Origin: Polaromonas sp.
GTDB lineage: Bacteria; Pseudomonadota; Gammaproteobacteria; Burkholderiales; Burkholderiaceae_C
Length of the DNA: 16,575 nucleotides
Assembly (NCBI GenBank): GCA_023259235.1
Contig: JAHFQQ010000038.1
Coordinates: forward strand, 1 to 16,575
Direction: 5' to 3'
This document shows, in pieces, positions 6,603 through 14,568 of this stretch. Numbering within the stretch: position 1 is the first letter of the stretch; every line of letters begins with the position of its first letter. The notes beneath the pieces were generated by a model. That model was given only the letters and a program-made list of their open reading frames with translations, did not search any database and was not told the origin of the DNA. The position numbers and the translations under genes were made by a program.

Positions 6603-7361
6603 ATGGCGACTGACGCAGACAATCATGGCAACTTCGCCAGGCTGGAATTGGGGCTGGAACCGGTGCGCCATGAGCGTTTTGCCGAGCGGATCTATGACAG
6701 CCTGTTTCACTCCATCATGACGGGCAAGCTCGCGTCCGGCTCGCGCCTGCCCAGCGAGGTTCAATTGGCCGCCTTCTTCCAGGTGTCGCGCCCGGTGGTG
6801 CGCCAGGCGCTGCACCAACTGCGCCAGGACCGGCTGGTCGAGTCGATCCGGGGCTCGGGCACTTATATACAGGCCAACCTGATTTCAATGCCCGCAGTGC
6901 CGGCGGCGCGACCGGTGACCAGCATGAGCGACATCCAGCATGGGCTGGAACTGCGCTTGGTCATCGAGCCGGAATGCGCCTATTTGGCAGCCTTGCGCCG
7001 CAAATCCAGAGACCTGCTGCGCATGGAGGAAATGCTTGATGGCTTTGAAAAGGCCGCTGAACGCGGCGACGTGGCCCACCATTTCGACTACGGTTTTCAT
7101 GAAACCATCGCCCGGGCCACGGCCAATCCCCGCATCGCGCGGATGTTCGGGACGCTGGAATACGATGTCAGCCATGCCGTCAATCTGTGGCGCCACATGG
7201 CCCGGATGGAACCCTGGCAACGGACCCGGGACGCACTGGATGAACACCGTGAAATTTTTAAGCTCATCAGTGATCGGGATGCCGAGGGCGCGCGCCGCGC
7301 CATGCGCAGTCACGTCGAGAAGGCGCGCATTCGCATGCTGGAGCCAACGCCGGAGATATGA
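6603..7361 (+). CDS. GntR-family transcriptional regulator, FadR subfamily (FCD domain)
   Basis: This 252-residue DNA-binding protein has an N-terminal winged helix-turn-helix (about residues 24-90: ERIYDSLFHSI, LPSEVQLAAFF, VSRPVVRQAL, GSGTYIQ) and an all-helical FCD effector domain (about 115-245). The FCD metal-site residues appear present: D162 and H166 in FDYGFHETIA, H215 in DEHREIF, and H237 in RSHVEKAR, as in regulators that bind small carboxylates. The ATG at 6603 is chosen since the winged helix begins about 20 residues later; the frame extends upstream only through a TTG at 6516, in sequence that does not look coding. The gene is divergent from ALDH-SDR and parallel to the downstream transporter genes, so it most likely controls one or both sets in response to a substrate or breakdown product. 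Family assignment is firm; targets are inferred. Confidence 0.9.
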   Translation: MATDADNHGNFARLELGLEPVRHERFAERIYDSLFHSIMTGKLASGSRLPSEVQLAAFFQVSRPVVRQALHQLRQDRLVESIRGSGTYIQANLISMPAVPAARPVTSMSDIQHGLELRLVIEPECAYLAALRRKSRDLLRMEEMLDGFEKAAERGDVAHHFDYGFHETIARATANPRIARMFGTLEYDVSHAVNLWRHMARMEPWQRTRDALDEHREIFKLISDRDAEGARRAMRSHVEKARIRMLEPTPEI

Positions 7362-7522
7362 CTGAAAGCGGCCCCGTCCCAGCGTCGCAAGCGGATCACT
7401 TTCCTTTCCAAACGTATTAGGGAATATCCGGTCTGGACTGGCAGCCTGGAAATGTAAACTGAACGGAACTGGCAATCGAGTTGGAGTTTGTCCATTGCTG
7501 CTTTTAACCTTTCCGGGTACAA

Positions 7523-8506
7523 ATGTTTGCATTCATAGTCAGGCGACTCGTCCAGGCCGTGATCGTGATGGTCACGGTGGCGTTCATCGCCTTCATGTTG
7601 TTTCAGTACATTGGTGACCCGGTGAACAACATCCTGGGCCAGGACGCTACGCCGCAGCAGCGCCAGCAACTGCGTGTCGATCTGGGTCTGGACAAGCCGT
7701 TCTTCATTCAGTTCGGACACTTCGTGACCCGCGCGGCGCAGGGTGAGTTCGGTCTGAGCCTGCGCCAGGGTCAGAAGGTTTCGTCACTCATTGCCGAGCG
7801 GCTGCCAGCGACCGTGGAGCTCTCGGTGCTGGCCGCGTTGCTGGCGCTTTTCCTCGGTGTACCGATGGGGGTTTACTCCGCGCTGCGGCGCAATACCTTT
7901 TTGTCGCAGGTGATGATGACGGTTTCGCTCATAGGCGTGTCTCTGCCGACCTTCCTGATCGGTATTTTGCTGATCCTGGTGTTTGCTGTCTTGCTGAAGT
8001 GGCTGCCGAGCTATGGTCGCGGCGACATCGTAGCGCTGGGAAGCTGGACGACCGGAATGCTTACGCTTGATGGCTGGAAGCATTTGCTGATGCCGGCAAT
8101 CACCCTGGCCGTCTTCCAGCTGGCGCTGATCATGCGCCTGGTGCGCGCGGAGATGCTCGAGGTGCTGCGCGCCGACTATATCAAGTTTGCGCGCGCAAGG
8201 GGCTTGCCGAACCGCGTCGTGTACTTTGGGCATGCGCTCAAGAACACGCTGGTGCCGGTGATCACGATCACGGGGTTGCAACTCGGCGGACTGATAGCGT
8301 TTGCGATCATCACCGAGACGGTATTCCAGTGGCCTGGAATGGGCCTGCTGTTCATTCAGGCCGTGACGTTTGCCGATATCCCCATCATGGCGGCCTATTT
8401 GTGCCTGATCGCTGCGATCTTTGTCGTTATCAATCTGATCGTGGATTTGCTGTACTTCGCGGTCGACCCGCGTTTGCGGGTAGAACGGCTTGTTGGGGGG
8501 CATTGA
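7523..8506 (+). CDS. Dipeptide/oligopeptide-type ABC transporter permease (DppB/OppB family)
   Basis: This 327-residue inner-membrane permease is one half of the channel of a type I importer. It has the typical N-terminal helix (FIVRRLVQAVIVMVTVAFIAF, from residue 4), a periplasmic segment (about 31-98), five more hydrophobic segments (near 99-118, 130-157, 188-207, 246-265 and 288-312), and the cytoplasmic coupling loop DYIKFARARGLPNRVVYFG (218-236), which contacts an ATPase. It ends DPRLRVERLV, close to the usual DppB C-terminus. The 161 bases before it, after the GntR gene, contain no promoter I would trust and only a weak ribosome site (CCGGG). It opens the importer gene set and is followed by the binding-protein gene after 63 bases. 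Confidence 0.92.
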   Translation: MFAFIVRRLVQAVIVMVTVAFIAFMLFQYIGDPVNNILGQDATPQQRQQLRVDLGLDKPFFIQFGHFVTRAAQGEFGLSLRQGQKVSSLIAERLPATVELSVLAALLALFLGVPMGVYSALRRNTFLSQVMMTVSLIGVSLPTFLIGILLILVFAVLLKWLPSYGRGDIVALGSWTTGMLTLDGWKHLLMPAITLAVFQLALIMRLVRAEMLEVLRADYIKFARARGLPNRVVYFGHALKNTLVPVITITGLQLGGLIAFAIITETVFQWPGMGLLFIQAVTFADIPIMAAYLCLIAAIFVVINLIVDLLYFAVDPRLRVERLVGGH

Positions 8507-8569
8507 CCCTGATGCCGATCGCCTCCCGCCCATCTAGAATTTCCCTTTGAACTTTTCCTGGAGACAACA

Positions 8570-10141
8570 ATGAAATTCAAGCAATCCGTTCTCACTGCTG
8601 CCTTGGTGCTGGCTTGCGGCCTCAGCCAGGCGCTCACACTGCGCGTGGCGAACCAGGGCGACGTGCAGTCGCTCGACCCACACTCGCTGAACGAGAGTCA
8701 GCAGCTCAGCTTTGACGGCAATATTTATGAGTCGCTGATCGAGCGCGGCAAGAAGATGGAGCTGGTGCCGACGCTGGCCACCAAGTGGACCCAGACCAGC
8801 CCCACTGTATGGCGCTTCGATTTGCGCCACGGCGTGAAATTTCACGATGGCACGCCGTTCACGGCCGACGACGTGGTGTTCACGTTCAAGCGCGCCGCCG
8901 GTGAAGGCTCCGACATGAAAGGCTACACGAATCCGATCAAGGAGGTGCGCAAGGTCAGTGATTTCGCCGTCGACATCGAAACCACGGCCCCGTACCCGAT
9001 CTTGCCCGACACGCTGACCACGCTGGGCATGATGAGCAAGAAGTGGTGTGTGGACAATAAAGCGGAGAATCCGGTCGACCGCCGCAAAGGTATCGAGAAT
9101 GCCGCCAGCTTCAAGGCCAATGGCACCGGTCCGTTCAAGGTGAAGGAGCGCCAGCCCGACGTGCGCACGGTGCTGGTGAAGAACACCAATTACTGGGGCA
9201 AGATCGAGAGCAATGCCGACGAAGTGGTGTTCACGCCGATCGGCAACGCCGCCACGCGGGTGGCCGCCGTGCTCTCGGGCGACATTGATGTGATGGAGCC
9301 GGTGCCGCTGCAAGACATCGAGCGCCTGAAGGGCGGCGGTTTCAACGTGCTGCAAGGCCCTGAACTGCGCACCATCTTCCTTGGCATGGACCAAAAGCGT
9401 GACGAACTGCTGTTCAGCAACGTGAAGGGCAAGAACCCCTTCAAGGACGTGCGTGTACGCAAGGCGTTTTATCAGGCCATCGACATCGAGACCATCAAGG
9501 ACAAGGTGATGCGCGGCGCCTCGCTGCCTACGGCGGAGATGGTCGGCGCGGCAGTGCGCGGTTTCCAGCCCGACCTGAACAAGCGCTTCCCCTATGACCC
9601 CGAGGCTTCGAAGAAGCTTCTGGCCGAGGCCGGTTATCCGAACGGCTTCGAGGTAACCATGAACTGCCCGAACGACCGCTATGTGAATGACGCGGCGATC
9701 TGCCAGGCGGTGGCGGCCAACCTGGCGCGGGTGGGTGTCAAGATCAACCTGCTGGCCGAAACCAAGGTCAGCTATTTCCCGAAGATATTGCGCCGCGATA
9801 CGAGCTTTTACCTGCTCGGCTGGACCCCCAGCACGGTCGATTCGCACGACACGATGGTGGCGATCATGGCCACGCCGGACGGCAAGGGCCAGGGCCAGTT
9901 CAACCTGGGTTCGTACAGCAACGCCAGGTTCGATGAACTCACGCACAAGGTGCAGTCGGAGATCGACGACAAGAAGCGCAACGAGATGATCCACGAGGCC
10001 TTCAAGATTCACCAGGACGAGGTCGGCCACATCCCTCTGCATCAGCAGGCACTGGCCTGGGTGGCCGCCAGGAACGTGAGCCTGGTGCAGTTGCCCAACA
10101 ACTACATGTATTTCAAGTGGATCACGGTGAAGGGCAAGTGA
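8570..10141 (+). CDS. Periplasmic substrate-binding protein of a peptide-type ABC importer (SBP family 5)
   Basis: This 523-residue protein captures the substrate in the periplasm and delivers it to the permeases. It starts with a Sec signal peptide (KFK, a hydrophobic core to about residue 18, probable cleavage after LSQA at 21). A cysteine at 16 lacks a proper lipobox, so a soluble rather than lipid-anchored protein is likelier. The mature part has family 5 hallmarks: LDPHSLNESQ early, IYESL, VWRFDLRHGVKFHDGTPF with TADDVVFTFKR, GTGPFKVKE, and FKDVRVRKAF with DIETIKD. A strong ribosome site (GGAGA, five bases before ATG) contrasts with the weak sites of the permease genes and fits the excess usually needed for binding proteins. 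Its place between the two permeases is less common than binding protein first. The family includes dipeptide, oligopeptide, nickel and opine/glutathione binders, and the ligand cannot be told from sequence. Confidence 0.93.
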   Translation: MKFKQSVLTAALVLACGLSQALTLRVANQGDVQSLDPHSLNESQQLSFDGNIYESLIERGKKMELVPTLATKWTQTSPTVWRFDLRHGVKFHDGTPFTADDVVFTFKRAAGEGSDMKGYTNPIKEVRKVSDFAVDIETTAPYPILPDTLTTLGMMSKKWCVDNKAENPVDRRKGIENAASFKANGTGPFKVKERQPDVRTVLVKNTNYWGKIESNADEVVFTPIGNAATRVAAVLSGDIDVMEPVPLQDIERLKGGGFNVLQGPELRTIFLGMDQKRDELLFSNVKGKNPFKDVRVRKAFYQAIDIETIKDKVMRGASLPTAEMVGAAVRGFQPDLNKRFPYDPEASKKLLAEAGYPNGFEVTMNCPNDRYVNDAAICQAVAANLARVGVKINLLAETKVSYFPKILRRDTSFYLLGWTPSTVDSHDTMVAIMATPDGKGQGQFNLGSYSNARFDELTHKVQSEIDDKKRNEMIHEAFKIHQDEVGHIPLHQQALAWVAARNVSLVQLPNNYMYFKWITVKGK

Positions 10142-10171
10142 TTGCGTACGCCTGCGTTGATGGCACGGGCA

Positions 10172-10189
10172 GGCACCGCGCGCGGTGCC
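10172..10189. promoter_or_regulatory. Perfect 18-base palindrome (hairpin) before the second permease start
   Basis: GGCACCGCGCGCGGTGCC is a perfect palindrome ending four bases before the ATG at 10194, about 30 bases after the binding-protein stop. In mRNA it could form a very stable stem of at least seven pairs closing a GCGC loop, covering the region where ribosomes must land. No U tract follows, so simple termination is unlikely. It could protect the upstream binding-protein mRNA and limit translation of the permease. Confidence 0.55.
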
Positions 10190-10193
10190 GGGA

Positions 10194-11153
10194 ATGAGTA
10201 CACCCACTGTCTCCGCAGCGCCGCTTGTAGCCGTTCCTGACGCGCCGAGTGCCTGGGCGCGCTTTTTTGACGGTGACATCTGGTACTCGTTTCGCACCTC
10301 GCCGATGGCCATCACGTCGGCGACGGTCGCGCTGCTGTGCATTTTTTGCGCGATGTTCGCGGGCTACATCGCGCCCCACAACCCGTTTGATCTCGCCACG
10401 CTGGAGCTCGGGGACTCGATGCTGCCGCCGGCCTGGATGCACGGTGGCACCACCAAGTACCTGTTCGGCACCGATGAGCAGGGTCGTGACGTGCTATCGG
10501 CTCTGATGTACGGCGCACGCATCTCCCTGTTGATCAGTGGCGCGGCCGTGGCTGCATCGGTGGCCGCGGGCGTCGGGCTCGGCCTGCTCGCGGGTTATGC
10601 GGGTGGACGGGTCGATGGCTTCATCATGCGGGTGTGCGATGTGATGCTGTCGTTTCCCTCCATCCTGGTTGCGCTGCTGATTGCCGGCGTCGGGCGGGCG
10701 CTGTTCCCGCAGGCGCACGACATGCTGGCGTTCGGCGTGCTCATCATTGCGATTGCACTGCCCGGCTGGGTCCAGTACGCACGCACCGTGCGTGGTTCGA
10801 CCATGGTCGAGCGCAGCAAGGAGTACGTGCAGGCCGCGCGCGTGGTGGGGGTGGCGCCGATGCGCATCATGCTCAGACACGTGCTACCCAACGTGCTCGG
10901 TCCGGTACTGGTGCTGGCAACCATTCAGGTGGCCATTGCGATCCAGATCGAGGCGACGCTGTCGTTCCTCGGCGTTGGCGTGTCGCCAACCTCGCCCTCG
11001 CTGGGTACGTTCATCAACGAGGGCAACAAGCAGCTCTTCAGCGGCGCTTGGTGGCTCGTGATCTTTCCAGGCACGATGCTGCTGCTGATTGCGCTGAGCC
11101 TGAATCTGTTCGGCGACTGGCTGCGGGATGCCTTGAACCCACGCCTGCGTTGA
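10194..11153 (+). CDS. Dipeptide/oligopeptide-type ABC transporter permease (DppC/OppC family)
   Basis: This 319-residue inner-membrane protein is the second channel subunit. It has an N-terminal cytoplasmic tail, a first membrane helix around residues 36-57, the conserved periplasmic HNPFDLATLELGDSMLPPAW and FGTDEQGRDVLSALMYGARIS blocks of DppC proteins, further hydrophobic helices, the coupling loop KEYVQAARVVGVAPMRIMLRH, and an ending close to the usual DPRLR (NPRLR). The ATG at 10194 is chosen over an in-frame GTG at 10185 because the GTG lies inside the 18-base palindrome and the family N-terminus is variable. The ribosome site is poor (CGGGA directly before the ATG), consistent with low permease dosage. 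It follows the binding-protein gene and precedes the first ATPase gene by 75 bases. Confidence 0.92.
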   Translation: MSTPTVSAAPLVAVPDAPSAWARFFDGDIWYSFRTSPMAITSATVALLCIFCAMFAGYIAPHNPFDLATLELGDSMLPPAWMHGGTTKYLFGTDEQGRDVLSALMYGARISLLISGAAVAASVAAGVGLGLLAGYAGGRVDGFIMRVCDVMLSFPSILVALLIAGVGRALFPQAHDMLAFGVLIIAIALPGWVQYARTVRGSTMVERSKEYVQAARVVGVAPMRIMLRHVLPNVLGPVLVLATIQVAIAIQIEATLSFLGVGVSPTSPSLGTFINEGNKQLFSGAWWLVIFPGTMLLLIALSLNLFGDWLRDALNPRLR

Positions 11154-11176
11154 GAGCCAAAGTGCCTCGCATCCCG

Positions 11177-11205
11177 CGGCATCGAAGCCCCCATGAATGA
11201 TGCCG
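11177..11205. repeat. Inverted repeat between second permease and first ATPase gene
   Basis: CGGCATC (11177-11183) and GATGCCG (11199-11205) are perfect seven-base arms around a 15-base loop, within the 75-base gap between these genes. It is weaker than the other hairpins of this cluster and may be chance; a role in mRNA processing is possible. Confidence 0.3.
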
Positions 11206-11228
11206 AGCTGGCCTGAAGTAACCCATCG

Positions 11229-12212
11229 ATGACACAACCCTTGCTTGAAGTGCGCCACCTGCGCGTCGAGTTTCCGACACGCAGTGGCCGGCTTGTCGCG
11301 CTTGACGATGTGTCGTTCGACATCGCGCCTGGCGAGATTCTTGGCGTGGTTGGCGAGTCGGGTGCCGGCAAATCGCTCACCGGTGCCGCGATCATCGGCC
11401 TGCTTGACCCGCCGGGCCATGTGGCGGCGGGCGAGATCTGCTTCGAGGGGCGGCGCATCGACAACCTGCCGTATGAGGAGATGCGCAAGATTCGTGGTCG
11501 CCACATTGGTGCGATCTTCCAGGACCCGCTCACTTCGCTGAACCCGCTTTACACGATCGGCCGGCAATTGACCGAGACGATCCGGACACACCTCCAGGTC
11601 AGCGCTGGCGAGGCGCGCCGGCGTGCGATCCGGCTGCTACGGGAAACTGGAATTCCGGCCCCCGAGGCGCGTCTCGACCAGTACCCGCACCAGTTTTCCG
11701 GCGGCATGCGCCAACGCGTTGTGATTGCGCTGGCGCTGGCGGCCGAACCGCGCCTGATCGTGGCCGACGAGCCGACAACGGCGCTCGACGTGTCGATCCA
11801 GGCGCAGATCATTTCGTTACTGAAAGGTTTGTGCAAAAAGCACGGTGCGGCCGTGATGCTGATCACGCACGACATGGGTGTGATCGCCGAGACTTGTGAC
11901 CGGGTGGCGGTGATGTACGCCGGGCGCATCGCAGAGATCGGCCCGGTGCACGACGTGATCCACGCGCCTGCGCACCCCTATACCGAGGGCCTGATGGGCT
12001 CGATTCCCGCGATGGATGAAGACCGTGAGCGCCTGCTCCAGATCGATGGTTCGATGCCGCGCCTGACCGCCATTCCCGCCGGTTGCGCATTCAACCCGCG
12101 CTGCCCGAAAGTGTTTGATCGGTGCCGTGTCGAGCGCCCGGAGCTGATGCCGGCCAATGCCACGTGCGCGGCGTGCTGGCTGCATGCGCCGACGGCCGGG
12201 GGCGTGGCATGA
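11229..12212 (+). CDS. Peptide-type ABC transporter ATPase (DppD/OppD family)
   Basis: This 327-residue cytoplasmic ATPase powers the importer as a heterodimer with the next gene product. It has Walker A GESGAGKS (42-49), Q-loop IFQDPLTSLNP (97-106), signature FSGGMRQRV (156-164), Walker B LIVADEPTTALD (176-187), and the switch histidine H214 (ITHD). The C-terminal oligopeptide-transporter extension holds a cysteine-rich segment (C286, C292, C299, C313 and C316, within GCAFNPRCP and CAACW). Cysteines at such places bind a 4Fe-4S cluster in some DppD proteins, which may apply here. Its stop overlaps the next start as ATGA, ensuring coupled synthesis of the two ATPases. Confidence 0.94.
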   Translation: MTQPLLEVRHLRVEFPTRSGRLVALDDVSFDIAPGEILGVVGESGAGKSLTGAAIIGLLDPPGHVAAGEICFEGRRIDNLPYEEMRKIRGRHIGAIFQDPLTSLNPLYTIGRQLTETIRTHLQVSAGEARRRAIRLLRETGIPAPEARLDQYPHQFSGGMRQRVVIALALAAEPRLIVADEPTTALDVSIQAQIISLLKGLCKKHGAAVMLITHDMGVIAETCDRVAVMYAGRIAEIGPVHDVIHAPAHPYTEGLMGSIPAMDEDRERLLQIDGSMPRLTAIPAGCAFNPRCPKVFDRCRVERPELMPANATCAACWLHAPTAGGVA

Positions 12213-13249
12213 GCACGACGCTGAGCCACCTCCGTGCCGCGCCGCTGGTCGAGGTTGACGACCTGGCCAAGATTTTTGATGTTTCGGCACCATGGCTGAA
12301 CCGTGTGCTCGAGCGCGAGCAGCGTCAGTTCGTGTACGCGGTCGACGGTGTGACATTTACGATCGAACGCGGCAAGACGCTCGCGCTGGTGGGTGAATCG
12401 GGTTGTGGCAAAAGCACCGTAGCCCGGTTGCTGGTAGGGCTGAACACGCCGAGCCGGGGTCGCGTGCGCTTCGACGGCATCGACACCGCTGCGGCCTTTG
12501 GTGCAGGCCCAGCGCCAGAGTTGCGGCGGCGGATGCAGATGATCTTCCAGGATCCGTATGCGAGTCTGAACCCGCGCTGGAAGGTGGCTGACATCGTTGG
12601 TGAGCCGCTGAAAGAGCACGGTCTGGCCGGCGACGGTGAAGGCGGGCATATCGACAAGAGCGTGCTGAAAGCGAGGGTCACTGAGTTGCTGTTGTCGGTC
12701 GGGTTGGCCGCGGCCGACGTCGAGAAGTTTCCGCACCAGTTTTCCGGCGGCCAGCGCCAGCGCATTTCAATCGCCCGTGCGTTGGCCACGAACCCGGAGT
12801 TCCTGGTCTGCGACGAGCCGACCTCGGCGCTGGACGTGAGCGTGCAGGCCCAGGTGCTCAACATCATGAAAGACCTGCAGCGCCAGCGGGGCCTGACCTA
12901 CCTGTTTATTTCACACAACCTGGCGGTGGTGCGCCACGTGAGCGACCAGGTCGGTGTGATGTATCTGGGCCGGCTGGTTGAGCTGGCCGACAAGCACACG
13001 CTGTTTGACAGCCCGCTCCACCCCTACACGCGCATGCTGCTCGACGCCATTCCGAAAATGCACGACACCGGCCGCGCCCGTACCCCGGTATCGGGCGAAG
13101 TGCCCAACCCTTTGAGCCCGCCCAGCGGCTGCACCTTCCACCCGCGCTGCCCGCATGCCAACGCGCGTTGCAGCAGCGAACAGCCAGAGATGATTCGCGT
13201 TGGCAGCTCCCGCGTGGCGTGCCACGCTGTGCAGGAGGGCCGGATCTGA
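12209..13249 (+). CDS. Peptide-type ABC transporter ATPase (DppF/OppF family)
   Basis: This 346-residue ATPase is the partner of the preceding DppD-like protein. It has Walker A GESGCGKST (62-70), Q-loop IFQDPYASLNP (112-122), signature FSGGQRQRI (178-186), Walker B FLVCDEPTSALD (198-209), and the switch histidine H236 (ISHN). The C-terminal extension has GCTFHPRCPHANARC, typical of OppF/DppF. The start at 12209 is chosen because it forms an ATGA overlap with the preceding stop and matches the family N-terminus; upstream frame continuation lies inside the previous gene. With it the importer is complete: two permeases, two ATPases and a binding protein. A nine-base-pair stem-loop begins three bases after its stop codon. 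Confidence 0.94.
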   Translation: MSTTLSHLRAAPLVEVDDLAKIFDVSAPWLNRVLEREQRQFVYAVDGVTFTIERGKTLALVGESGCGKSTVARLLVGLNTPSRGRVRFDGIDTAAAFGAGPAPELRRRMQMIFQDPYASLNPRWKVADIVGEPLKEHGLAGDGEGGHIDKSVLKARVTELLLSVGLAAADVEKFPHQFSGGQRQRISIARALATNPEFLVCDEPTSALDVSVQAQVLNIMKDLQRQRGLTYLFISHNLAVVRHVSDQVGVMYLGRLVELADKHTLFDSPLHPYTRMLLDAIPKMHDTGRARTPVSGEVPNPLSPPSGCTFHPRCPHANARCSSEQPEMIRVGSSRVACHAVQEGRI

Positions 13250-13251
13250 AA

Positions 13252-13287
13252 CAGCCCTGAAACCCTGTGCCCGGCATGTCAGGGCTG
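13252..13287 (+). promoter_or_regulatory. Stem-loop between the importer genes and the hydrolase genes
   Basis: CAGCCCTGA (13252-13260) and TCAGGGCTG (13279-13287) are perfectly complementary nine-base arms around an 18-base loop, beginning right after the stop of the last ATPase gene. No run of T follows, so it is not a classic intrinsic terminator. It could be a partial terminator, a processing signal or a 3' protective structure. Just downstream, the palindrome CCTTTAAAGG (13305-13314) contains the AAAGG ribosome site of the amidohydrolase gene. Confidence 0.5.
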
Positions 13288-13323
13288 GTCTGGCTAACAT
13301 GTTTCCTTTAAAGGCAAATCATC

Positions 13324-14544
13324 ATGAAAATAATGGATTCCATTGTGTCCGAGGCGGCCAATATTGCAGCCTTGCGCCGCGACATCCATGCACACCCGGA
13401 ACTGTGCTTCCAGGAAGTTCGCACCGCTGAGGTGGTGGCGAAAAAGCTCACTGAATGGGGCATTCCCATCCACCGCGGCATGGGAACCACCGGCGTCGTG
13501 GGCATTGTGCATGGGCGCGACGCGGGGAAATGCGGCCGCGGCGTGGGGCTGCGCGCCGACATGGATGCGCTGCCGATGCAGGAGTTCAACCGTTTTGCCC
13601 ATGCCAGCACGCAACCCGGCAAGATGCACGCCTGCGGCCACGACGGCCACACCGCCATGCTGCTGGCTGCGGCGCAGCACTTTTCCAACAATCGCGAGTT
13701 CGACGGCACCGTCTATCTGATCTTTCAGCCGGCCGAGGAGGGCGGTGGCGGCGCGCGCGAGATGATCAAGGACGGACTGTTTGAAAAATTCCCCATGGAG
13801 GCCGTCTTCGGCATGCACAACTGGCCTGGCGCGCCGGTTGGCACTTTTGCCGTCAGCGCGGGGCCGGTCATGGCTTCAAGCAACGAATTCAAGATCACCA
13901 TTCGCGGCAAGGGCAGCCACGCCGCAATGCCACACCTGGGCCTCGATCCGGTGCCGGTGGCCTGCCAGATGGTGCAGGCCTTTCAGACCATCATCAGCCG
14001 CAACAGAAAGCCGATTGATGCGGGCGTGCTCTCGGTCACCATGATCCATGCCGGTGAGGCCACCAACGTGGTCCCCGACAGCTGCGAGCTCCAGGGCACG
14101 GTTCGTACTTTCAGTCTCGAGGTGCTCGACCTGATCGAGGCGCGCATGAAGCAGATCGCGGAGCACACCTGCGCCGCGTTCGACGTGCGCTGCGAGTTTG
14201 AGTTTGTGCGCAATTACCCACCCACCATCAATTCCGCGCCAGAGGCCGAATTTGCGCGTCAGGTGATGGCGGACATCGTCGGTGCCGGCCAGGTGGCGGT
14301 GCAGGAGCCAACCATGGGCGCGGAAGACTTCGCCTTCATGCTGCGGGCCAAACCGGGCGCCTACTGTTTTATCGCCAACGGCGACGGCGCGCACCGCGCC
14401 GGTTACGAAGGCGGCGGTCATGACGCTGGCCCCTGCACGCTGCACAACCCCAACTACGACTTCAATGACGCGCTGATTCCGCTGGGCGGTACCTACTGGG
14501 TGCAACTGGCCACGCGCTGGCTGAACACACCGGCCCGGACTTGA
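13324..14544 (+). CDS. M20D-family amidohydrolase/aminoacylase (hippurate hydrolase-like)
   Basis: This 406-residue cytoplasmic metallohydrolase cleaves the amide bond of an N-acyl amino acid or related conjugate. It begins with LRRDIHAHPELCFQE (17-31) as in hippurate hydrolases and plant auxin-conjugate hydrolases. Expected metal ligands are all visible: C104 and H106 (HACGHDGH), E138/E139 (QPAEEG), H165 (GMHNW) and H374 (LHNPNYDFND); the acidic pair also holds the catalytic glutamate. GKGSHAAMPHLGLDP (195-209) belongs to the dimerisation domain. There is no signal peptide, so it acts on imported material. AAAGG precedes the ATG by about nine bases; an ATG three codons on is an alternative start. 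Its place right after a peptide-type importer suggests it works on the imported compound. The acyl group and amino acid cannot be predicted. Confidence 0.92.
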   Translation: MKIMDSIVSEAANIAALRRDIHAHPELCFQEVRTAEVVAKKLTEWGIPIHRGMGTTGVVGIVHGRDAGKCGRGVGLRADMDALPMQEFNRFAHASTQPGKMHACGHDGHTAMLLAAAQHFSNNREFDGTVYLIFQPAEEGGGGAREMIKDGLFEKFPMEAVFGMHNWPGAPVGTFAVSAGPVMASSNEFKITIRGKGSHAAMPHLGLDPVPVACQMVQAFQTIISRNRKPIDAGVLSVTMIHAGEATNVVPDSCELQGTVRTFSLEVLDLIEARMKQIAEHTCAAFDVRCEFEFVRNYPPTINSAPEAEFARQVMADIVGAGQVAVQEPTMGAEDFAFMLRAKPGAYCFIANGDGAHRAGYEGGGHDAGPCTLHNPNYDFNDALIPLGGTYWVQLATRWLNTPART

Positions 14545-14568
14545 GCCCCTGGCCCGCGGGGAGATACC

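Noticed and set aside
7362..7522. A sigma70 promoter directly upstream of the first permease gene
   Set aside because: Best pairs such as TTGGAG-17-TTAACC or TCTGGA-17-TAAACT match the consensus poorly; none is good enough to call.
8534..10342. A very long open frame (about 600 codons) on the - strand opposite the binding-protein gene
   Set aside because: It is a mirror of a GC-rich + strand gene with strong third-position bias. The translation is rich in His, Arg, Gln and Leu, has no recognisable motif, and overlaps a clear family 5 binding protein with signal peptide and ribosome site.
11193..11216. A seven-codon frame (MNDAELA) between the second permease and first ATPase genes
   Set aside because: No ribosome site and too short; expected by chance in a 75-base gap.
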